Origin: Theristus sp. LFF4_11
Taxonomy: Eukaryota > Nematoda > Chromadorea > Monhysterida > Xyalidae
DNA: 64,000 nt
NCBI GenBank assembly: GCA_030248135.1
Contig: JASANC010005304.1
Span: forward strand, 1-64,000
Reading direction: 5' to 3'
Made by a program: the position numbers and the translations under genes. The notes beneath the pieces are model-generated. The model was not told the origin of the DNA. It saw only the letters and a program-made list of their open reading frames with translations, and made no database searches. This document shows positions 55,546-64,000 of this stretch, one piece after another. Position 1 is the stretch's first letter. Every line of letters begins with the position of its first letter.

Positions 55546-58500
55546 TGCTCCACCGCCTGTGTGCCCTGTGCGGAATCGGCTCGCAAATCAGCGGACTTCA
55601 CGAAGTACACGGGCGTTCGGGAGCAACTGAGCCGCTGGCGGGCGACCGCTTACACCGGCGACCCGGTGGACTGGCAGCTCGTGTTCAGGTGAGTCGGTCA
55701 ATTGGTCAGCCGGTTCTTTCCTTCCTTTTTTTATTTGTTCGCGCACCGGTTCCGGAAACCCTAAAGTACCAAACTCCGGCGGAAACGGGCTATTCTGCAT
55801 AGAGCCGCAGCAGGGTTCGAACGTTTCACCTACAGAACGGTAGACGAAAGCCCTACACCGGCGGTACAGACGTTTCAGTTTTTCAGGCTAGCCAAGTTTC
55901 GGGATGCTAAATCATTGTAAAGAAAACGTTTTCTGTCGTGTGTTCGTTGTTGGCTTGTGTTGAACAGCTATTGAGGGTTTTTTGCAGTGCTGTAGTTTAT
56001 TTCTTTACAATTTTATTGCCAGAAAGTTGTTGTGAAAGTATCAAACGTAAAAAATAAAACCATATAAAACCCTTTTCTCTATCACAAAGTTTCTATTTTC
56101 GCTCAATAATGAGAATTTTTTCCAAAAAGGAAACTTCAGGGGCATGGCGCCGTTGGAGGCGTCCGTTGAGACGACGATCGCCAGTGAGCAGCTGGTGCAT
56201 CAGCATTTTCAGCATTTGCACAGTGTCATTCAGCAGCGTTTAGCAAAGCAGCACACTGACGCGCTGCTGATACTGGAGAACGTTCGCGAACGCCGATTGG
56301 TGGAACGCAGCGCGGAAATCTCAGCACGCCAAGAAATGGTCGTTTGTATAGCCGATATTAAAGCGGCATTCATGAAACGGTATTTAGTGGCTGCGTAGTT
56401 ATGTTTTAGCACAGCTGCTCGTCACTAAATACTGCTTCATGAATGCCGCTTAAGACTGAATTGGGCAGCGTTCATTGATTGACTGTATATTTTGCGAACG
56501 CTCGCATCTCAATTATTTCGTTAGCTCCATCTGAATAAAATCCCAAATTATTTCAGAAATTGCGCAGTGCATTTTCGAATCGAACACCGAAAAATGTGCG
56601 TGATCTAGCGCACGTCTTTGACTGTCTGCCAATTTCACTGTCCGACCGTTGGAGACTGCGACACGTCTGTTGCACATTCAGGTACAGAGTGTTGGTTTAA
56701 AGCCGTCAGTTCATTATTATGTTGACTAAAGCAAATGTACAACATTGTTATAGCGACTTTGCTTGTCTCCTTGTCAGCCAATCAGCATTCAACAATTTTA
56801 TCATTCTTGCTATAGGGACGCAATCAGCTCGTGTCGTTGGTTGACCGATTTTCGTCAGATCACCGTTGATTCAGGTTGTTTTTACATTTGAATGTTTATG
56901 TCAAAATTTTATTGACATACAGATAAGACAGCTTGTTGTTGTCCGTCTGTGCTGGTGCAATTTGTGCTGGTGCGACTTGTGCTAGTGAAATTTGTGCTAG
57001 TGAAAGTTGTGCCAGTGCAACTTGTGCTGGTAGAACTTTTGCTGGTGCCGACACTTGTTTTGGTGCAACTTCTGCTGATGCAACTTGATCTGTTGAAACT
57101 TGTGCTGGTGCAACTTTTGCTGGAACAGCTTGTCCTGGTGCAGCTTGTGCTGGTGCCACTTGTTCTGGTGCAGCTTGTCCTGGTGCGCAGCTTGTGATCA
57201 GTTGTTCAAAATACTCAATTTGACAACGTTTGTTTCGATTTAAACTCAACACTGTTGAGTTCCGTTGTGTTTCACCAGCAAATTGGCAATTAAAATGACA
57301 TTGATAAATACAGATGCATGCACGTTCGGCACAACTCAACGCTTTCAATTTGACAACGAAGGGTCGCTGAGCAAAGTGCAACTGGCCACGATCCGATGGC
57401 TGATTTCTGTTAGGTTTCACCATTTTGTTCCTTTTTGGCTACATATGAAACCTTTTTTTTAGTTTCAGAAAGTTTTACCGTGAAATTATGAACATACCGT
57501 AAAGTCTTGCATATAAGGTTCCTCCCACTTATAAGACCCCCATCCAAAAGTGGGCGGAGTGTCACACGGCGGGAAACCAAAAAATTCAAATTTTTGACTT
57601 GGTCAAAATGCCACCTCGTTTATAAGGCCCGGAATTTCTGATCTTCGCTTTATAAGACCTCCTCCCACTTATAAGGTTGTCACACAAAATTCCACTTTTT
57701 TCAGAAATTTTTGATTTTCAAATTTATATAAGGAGACCTTATATGCAAGACTTTACGGTATTTTGCTTTCTTTCCAACCAGATACAAACGAATCTGCAAA
57801 GTATTCGCTTCGGTGCTTCGCCAACGTGGAGCAATTGTCAACTAGTTTGCCAGCCTGTTTTGTGCTCGTTGCCTGCAGTGCTGTCGATTTTCAGTCTTCT
57901 CGTTTCGCTTCGACAGGTGCGCTTCAATGGAGTACTTTTTTCAATTGAGTGCATTGTGTAATTGTCGGTAAGATGAAAAAACGCACCAATACCAAATGCA
58001 CGTTGTTGGCAAATTTTGATGAATCTGTAACATGATGAACATGTAACTTGTTGGCCGATTAAACATTCAGCACAGATATTTGAAAAAGCAGGACAACGCG
58101 CAATGGCACGGATTTGAGTGCGTTCGCGACGTGACCGTTTGCCTGGCGCAGCAACGCGGCGATTCGCATATGCTGGTCGCGGAGGCTTTGCACGGATTCA
58201 CGCAGGTGCTACGGAATGCTGCTGGCATTTGGAGTTGATTGCTTGCGTTTGAAGTAACGCGGGACAAATTTTAGTTGGTCTGATTTAATAAGAAATCAGT
58301 GCGCGAAAAAACACTGTGAGTGCAAAAAAGTTGAGTTTTTGAGAGCTTTCCAAAAGTGACCCACTACGTCTGATCCACCCTGTATTTCCAAAACTCTGTG
58401 CACAGTTGTAGAGGCTGCAAAAGTTGCAAGTTTGAATTTGCCTCCGAAATGTTCCAGGCGCAACTTCGACTGTACCTAAAGAACAACGTCAGTGACGTGC

Positions 58501-59990
58501 ACCTCGATTGCGAGCCGCTGATCACGCTGCTCAAGCAAATGGCCAATCTCACTGAGCTGTGCGTGGAGCGCCTTCCGTTGGACAGCATCCAAATGTGGCG
58601 ACTGAGTCGTTTTGTTAGGTTTGTGTGGATGAAGTGCAAGCGAAGTGACAGTGGTGACATTGTGCAAAACGATGATAACTTCAATGTAGGGGCAGACAAC
58701 TGGGCAGCTGCGTTGGGGTACTGTAGCTGAGCTGGGTAGACAACAAGCTGAACAGCAAGCTTGCTACATTTTGGGTTGTTGCGCCAGAAGGAAAGAAGCT
58801 TGCAGATTTTTCGCTCGCAACTTTACAGTTTTACACTGAAAAATCTATTGCTCAACATCAGATACAAACTTTCAGAGGCAAACCGCTGCAACGACTAGTT
58901 CTGTTGAACGGGCTATTGAACGACGATGTCACAGGGGCGATGGTTGAACTGTTGAATGGGCTGAAAATGCATTGCTTCCAGGCACTACAAATGGACGCAT
59001 GGCCCACGGTGGATTTGGCAAGGTAACAAAAATGTGTGGTGGGGAAGTTAAATTCAGTGGTGATGATGATTGACAAATTCATAACTGCTACAGAACACTG
59101 TTTACACTGCCACAGTTTATCGACATTGCTACAACACAGTTTTATTAAAGCCCCTTGGGCATTGGCGTTGGGAGGGCCTGAATCCAAAGTCGCAGTGTCC
59201 TGATAGTAATGCTCTCAATCTCGATCACAATGCGCAACTATGAATGGGCACCCTTGAACAGACAATGTTGCCTTCATTCTTGCTGCAGACTCTGCGTCAA
59301 CGTCCGTCCCCAGGCGTTCACACACCTCCGGAGAATCCAGTTAACGAACATGCAAAATGCGGCCACAGTCGACTGGGCGTTCTTGTGGTTGAATTTGCCG
59401 CGATTAGCGCCACAAATCGCGCACGTCAACGTCGACTTTGACATTGACGGCAGTTTTGGTTATTTGCGTTTTATTGTTCATTTCCGGAAATTCGGGTGCA
59501 TTCGAAACACAAGACGATTTGGCCTAACTAAACGCATTTTGTTGTGAATTCGTAATCTGGTGAAGTTATAGAGGGCCGCAATGAAACTTAAAAAACTGCT
59601 TTCCATCGCTAAATTCGTTGTTTTCGAAAGTTCGACAGAATGCAGCGTACGAACCACTGAGTGCGCGAAACAAAATCAACAGTTTTTTTTCCAGACAGCT
59701 CAATCGGTCTATCATGCGAAACATTGTGCGGCGTCGTGACCACCTGGCAGCAGCATTCGCAGCTGAATCTCAACGGACACCCAGCGAGCATCGGACTAAT
59801 CTGCGTGAATGGCAACTTCTGCGTTGACGAGCTCGTGTCACGCAGAATGGACGGAAACTTGGTAAACGATAGCAACAATGATGTACTAGTATTGGTGAAA
59901 CACGAGCGCAGCAGGCAGAATCGACTGATTACGTTGATCTCACTGAGGTCAGAGGATCACCAGTTGCAGCTGTCCGTTGTTGTGCTGTGA
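55546..59990 (+). CDS. F-box / leucine-rich-repeat-like protein
   Basis: Probable substrate adaptor of an SCF ubiquitin ligase. Exons: 55546-55688, 56140-56338, 56557-56681, 56816-56874, 57314-57413, 57802-57916 (weak acceptor), 58071-58205, 58458-58618, 58876-59022, 59289-59458 and 59695-59990 (stop). Phases agree with these choices; about 550 residues. Exon 1 has a CSTACVPC cysteine cluster; exon 2 is helical (HQHFQHLHSVIQQRLAKQ, coiled-coil-like); exon 3 has FDCLPISLSDRWRLRHVCCT, an F-box core; exon 4 SCRWLTDFRQI. Later exons give LRR-like segments: LITLLKQMANLTELCVERLP, LQRLVLLNGLLNDDVTG and FTHLRRIQLTNMQNAATVDW. Further 5' exons are possible. F-box families are expanded in nematodes. The Cys-rich start could be a zinc-binding module; I cannot name it. 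Confidence 0.72.
56357..56453. mobile_element. Palindromic mini-element P, copy 4
   Basis: TTAAAGCGGCATTCATGAAA ... ACTGCTTCATGAATGCCGCT then TAA. TTAA borders on both sides. Begins 19 bp after the F-box-gene donor at 56338. Confidence 0.8.
56945..57190. repeat. 15-bp minisatellite
   Basis: Sixteen or so imperfect units of GTGCAACTTGTGCTG type inside an F-box-gene intron. Since 15 is a multiple of 3, the minus frame stays open as an APAQVAPAQ-like repeat and the plus frame as VLVQLVLVQ-like. Treated as non-coding because it lies between phase-matched exons. Confidence 0.85.
57495..57760. mobile_element. MITE family T, copy 2
   Basis: 266 bp with perfect ~25-bp TIRs: TACCGTAAAGTCTTGCATAT...ATATGCAAGACTTTACGGTA. 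The interior repeats CTTATAAGACC motifs, themselves partly palindromic. Ends 41 bp before the F-box-gene exon at 57802. Better preserved than 8728-8967. Confidence 0.85.
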
Positions 59991-60977
59991 TTGGCGAAGT
60001 TTGTGAATCTGTTTTGGTGCGCTTTGAAGTGCAATACTCAGATTGAGCTCACGATCACAGATGCTGTTAGCAATATTCAGAACAACAAAAAATCCACAAG
60101 AAAGTTTGACACTTCATTTTTTGAGGATGTTTTGTTTTGCATTTATTTTGGTATTTTCAATCTGGATGTGTTTAGAATTTTCAGAAAAAAACAAAACTCG
60201 AGTTCAGAAAATCGAATTTCTTGCTCATTAGTGCCATGTGCATGTATTTTTCTTTGCTGCGTTTATATTTGCGGGTTGATTTCCAGCTGATTTGTCACTC
60301 AATTGTTCTTACTCATTCGGCAGCGAGCGAATATTGAATTTTGTTTTTTTAGTTCCATTCTGCATTCAGTGATGCTTGAACAGAGACAATGGAAATATAC
60401 TGCTTTGTAAGCTTGACGTTTTACTGAAATGAAAAAAAACTATTAATTTACCTGCTTGAGGAGTCTGCTGATAATCACAAAATCAAAATCACAAGTTTTG
60501 TGCATTGACGTGACTATGCCGCATCGGTAAGTGAAAAAATTGTCATTGTGATTGTCAAAAACAAATCCACATTTGCGGTTATTTATTGCCCAAAAACAAA
60601 CTTGTTGCCATTTTTTGGTGGATTGCCAGGTGTTGCGTTGGTGGGGTCTTCGAATTGTATTGTCGTTTTCAAAGGGCGTTCCATTCATCGTGCGTAGATT
60701 TTTGTTCAGAAATTTGACACACCTCTGAACGCCACCCTAAACCACCGTGTTGTATTGACATGTATTCACGCTAAAACACAGTGTTGACAACAAACACAGT
60801 AGTTATTGACACCACACTTCTTGATGGAAAAAAGCACAACTCAGTGGCGAACAAACAGCCAGCCAACGAATTGACCAAGCCAAGCGCGTGGATATTCAGA
60901 CAGCCAATTCAGTCAAACATAACCCATCAGGCAAATATCGCATGGAGAACCGGAATGCAACTTTTCTGCATTTTCAG
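59991..60977. other. Intergenic after the F-box gene
   Basis: AT-rich 3' flank. The last 150 bp (60830-60970) is open in the frame of the next gene and could hold an upstream exon, but no clean boundary is visible. Confidence 0.4.
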
Positions 60978-61873
60978 ACCAAACTCAGACGCAGAGAGCG
61001 ACGAAGACGACGATTTCGTGGACAAAGGTTTCGAGGAGCAAATGGTCGCCCCATTGGAGTCGCTGCAGACGCAAATCGACGAGCTCAGTCCGGCCAGCAC
61101 CGGCAAATTCGATCTGGCACGCCTCTGCGAGTGGGCCGACAATTATTTGGAGAAGGTGCGAACATACAGCCGGTATTTCGCAAGCGCTGATATTAATGCT
61201 TTCTAATGCGGCGGCGTTACTAGGTGGATAAAACTGCATGAATTGCACAAAATGCACGTGCGCATTATACAATGCGTGTGTGCTGCATAAAGCAACACCG
61301 TGCACTCGTTTCAAGAGCGGCTGATTGCGCTGGTGCACAGTCACCTAAAACAAACGCACAGGCACCATAACTCACGCGATGCATGCCAAAAACTGAGACT
61401 GTGTCTGTGTTTGATTGAGTGACGTTGCTCAAAATTTGTGTCCCTTTGTTCAATATTGAAACCAAGATGCGCACCGCGTTTGTAAAGCGTGTTTTTGGTG
61501 TGTACACCGCTATAAAAAGTGAAAACTGATAATTGCATGCATGTTCTACATTCTAACTCAATAACATATACAAATAGCTGATTGGTTTTGTCATGCATTC
61601 TGTGCATGAATTGCTGGGTTTGCCGCAGTCTGGTTTGCACAGAACCAATCAGCTAGTTGGATATGTTATTGAGTTAGACTGCAGTGATCTCAGCGTGTAA
61701 CAAAGCGTTGACTCGCTCTGCGTTGCTTCCAGCACATCGAAGACATCGTCCGCCACAACCGCAAATACTCGCGGTGCATGAGTCGCAGTGATCGAATGAC
61801 GGCCGAGGTGCAGCGCCAGATCATGATCGACATCCAGCACGGCGCCATCGACGACGTCATCGGCAAATTTGAG
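60978..61873 (+). CDS. Unidentified acidic/helical protein, two internal exons
   Basis: Exons 60978-61155 and 61733-61873 are GC-rich, have clean AG/GT borders and join in phase 0. The product has an acidic start (SDAESDEDDDFVDKGFEEQM), a helical segment with LARLCEWADNYLEKHIEDIV, then a charged helix ending DIQHGAIDDVIGKFE. This looks like a cytosolic or nuclear scaffold or subunit, but I do not recognise the family. Neither the start nor the stop is in the window: the following donor at 61874 leads into a composite repeat that continues to the window end. Confidence 0.6.
61552..61678. mobile_element. MITE family Z
   Basis: 127 bp; ends TCTAACTCAATAACATATAC...AATAGCTGATTGGTT and its complement AACCAATCAGCTAGTTGGAT...GAGTTAGA, TIRs ~38 bp with few mismatches. 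Lies in the intron of the acidic-protein gene, 54 bp before its exon. Confidence 0.8.
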
Positions 61874-61958
61874 GTTTGCAATTGTTTGAAAAAATACGAA
61901 ATTCTTTTTTAAAGACTGTTTGAAACCAAGTGAAACGCAAACACAAACAATAACGTAC

Positions 61959-64000
61959 ATTATCTAAAAATGCGGGAGACGCATATAAAAGGAGGAATAT
62001 GGCTTTGTGTAAGCAGTGAGAGACTTGGCTCGAAAACTCTTTTCAAGTCTCTGATGGACACACGGATACAAGTACATAAAAGCTATATTTTTGCGCCGCG
62101 TTTGTTTTGCTGAAAAGCGTGAAAAAGTTTTAAAATTATTTTTTGACTGTCCTTTCTAGTTTAGTCCGAAATCACATCATGAGCGAAATTCTGTGCAAAT
62201 TCTGTGCAGAACTTCTGTAAATCAAGAATCTGTAAATTCTGTGCAAAAATAGAAAAATCAGAGACTGCAAGACATTGATTCATGTGGTTTTATCGTTGCT
62301 AACGTACGGAATGGCCGATTAAACATGGCAGCTTTTTTCAGGGTGCAAAGAGCGCGCGAAATTTGAATAAAATAAAAAAGACGTTCAGAATCCCAATTGT
62401 CTGTCAAATTTGACGTGTCTTTTTAAACGAATTGATTCTTCGTTCTCTGCTGTCATTCCTTTTCACTTGCACACACGATTGGGAATTATCTTGGCATTTC
62501 TGAAAAAGACAACTCCTAGTCAGCGTCTAACGCACGTATCGCTGTGTGCACACCAGCACCAGCGACAAAAAGGTGTTGTCTTCCGTTGATTTTCACCCTT
62601 TTTGCCAAACTGTCTGTCCCGTGAGTCGTTGCCTTTGCCAGAGAAAGGGACCTTGCGTTCCCCAATGCCTCTACGATACACTTTGTCCTGGGCAAACCAG
62701 TATCAGCAATCTGAAGTCTGATTGTTATTTTAGTGGTTTTAGTGGTCGTTAATTGCCCGAAATACCGCAAATGTTAAGCGGCATTCATACAATGTTTTTT
62801 AAGCACGCGCGGCTATTAAACACTGCAAAAGTTTTAATTGTCTACAAAGTACATGTGCAACTGAAATAATGAATAAACGGCGCAAAAATATGGCTCTTAT
62901 GTACTTGTATCCGTGTGTCCATCAGAGACTTGAAAAGAGTTTTCGAGCCAAGTCTCTCACTGCTTACACAAAGCCATATTCCTCCTTTTATATGCGTCTC
63001 CCGCATTTTTAGATAATATTCTGACTTTTAAATAAGTCCCGAAGGTCGGACCAAATTCACATCTCGTTGGTCACACATTCTTCTAAACCCCGGATAACTG
63101 AGGTTTTTCATTTTTCTTTTTTTGGGCCGATTTCGCCTTTGCTATTTCTACGGCCGATTCGCCCGACATCGTCATGATTTAGTACCTAGAATTGCTCACA
63201 TAAGAAAACTGACCCAAAACCCGTCATCGGCGCAATGAATTACCATGGACAACACAGTTTTCTTGTTTTTTGCGTTTGGCCCGATTTCGCTAGTTTCCAC
63301 GGCGGTTCGCCCGAAATCGTCACGATTCAGTATCTAGAGTTGCTCACATAAAAAACTAACCCAAAATCCGTGATCACCGCATTGAATTACCCTAGGAAAC
63401 ACCCTTTTCTTGTTTTTCGTTTCTGGACCGATTTCGCCAATTTCCACGGCCGATTCGCCCGAAATCGTCACGATTCAGTATCTAGAGTTGCTCACATGAA
63501 AAAACTAACCCAAAATCCGTAATCAGCGCATTGAATTATCCTGGAAAACACCGTTTCTCATTTTTTTGTTTTTGGACCGATTTCGCCAATTTCCACGGCC
63601 GATTCGCCCGAAATCGTCACGATTCAGTATATACAGTTGCTCACATAAGAAAACTAACTCGAAATTCGTGATCAGCGCATTGAATTACCTAAGACTACAC
63701 CAGTTTCTCATTTTTTGTTTTTGGACCGATTTCGCCAATTTCCACGGCCGATTCGGCCGAAATCGTCACGATTCAATATCTAGAGTTGCTCACATAAGAA
63801 AACTAACTCAAAATCCGTGATCAGCGCATTGAATTACCTGGGACTACACCAGTTTCCTATTTTTTGTTTCTGGGCCGATTTCACCAATTTCCACGACCGA
63901 TTCGCCCGAAATCGTAACGACTTTAGTTAGTTACCTGCTATTCCTTTAATTTTTAAAAAAAATAAAGGTCAGATTTAAACTCTCCGTTGTTGGTTACCCC
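61959..64000 (+). mobile_element. Composite repeat element E5 (runs off window)
   Basis: Module M5 61959-63017 with both termini (ATTATCTAAAAATGCGGGAG ... complement), linker (GTCCCGAAGGTCGGACC), then a diverged 149-bp array from about 63120 to 63925. The array breaks at 63920 into unrelated sequence, so the 172-bp part may be missing. Interior contains fragments of a family Q MITE near 62306-62520. Confidence 0.7.
63120..63925 (+). repeat. 149-bp tandem array A5
   Basis: Five to six units, more diverged than A1-A4 (GGACTACACCAGTTTC variants replace GGAAAACACCCTTTTC). Confidence 0.8.

Noticed and set aside
1..64000. Prokaryotic operons or ribosome-binding sites
   Set aside because: Spliceosomal introns, SINEs, MITEs and metazoan gene families make this a nuclear animal sequence.

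Overview
The window is a piece of an intron-rich, repeat-rich animal nuclear genome. The best taxonomic marker is a minus-strand gene at 49098-51272. It has the nematode cuticle-collagen N-terminal domain (hydrophobic segment, then an IWIEFDAEMAEF-type motif), a basic SRKQRQ processing site, the CNC...NKCPPGP cysteine knot and Gly-X-Y blocks. I infer a nematode. A recognisable p160/SRC-type nuclear receptor coactivator, which as I recall Caenorhabditis lacks, together with the many introns, points to an early-branching (enoplean/dorylaimian-like) species. That placement is inference.

Layout. 1-3960 (+): 3' part of an OATP/SLCO solute carrier gene, with its 5' end outside the window. 4736-7922 (+): a kelch-repeat gene; its long first intron carries an isolated antisense exon of a CK1/MAPK-like kinase. 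9090-10001 (-): 3' end of a multi-pass membrane protein. 14658-37082 (+): a large p160/NCOA (taiman-like) gene with bHLH remnant, PAS-A, PAS-B, Q-rich regions, LXXLL boxes and a 48-residue polyglutamine run. An 11.2 kb intron (17048-28280) interrupts it and is filled by three copies of a composite repeat. 38516-47921 (+): a divergent ionotropic-receptor-like gene without a recognisable pore loop, its introns expanded by a fold-back element and a nested repeat complex. 49098-51272 (-): cuticle collagen. 55546-59990 (+): an F-box/LRR-like gene. 60978-61873 (+): two exons of an unidentified acidic protein. 61959 to the end: another composite repeat.

Repeats dominate the rest. I see a tRNA-derived SINE family (four copies) and about ten MITE-like families with terminal inverted repeats. 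One is a set of ~75-95 bp near-perfect palindromes that often sit within about 25 bp of splice sites. The largest structure is a composite element: a ~1 kb TIR-bounded module, a 149-bp tandem array, a 172-bp tandem array and a GC-rich end, always in that order (five copies, the fifth cut by the window end).

The genes do not form an operon or an obvious pathway. Exon models were built by hand from reading frame, GT/AG (once GC/AG) sites and phase continuity. Most joins within a gene agree in phase, which is the main support for the boundaries. No conservation or transcript evidence was available.
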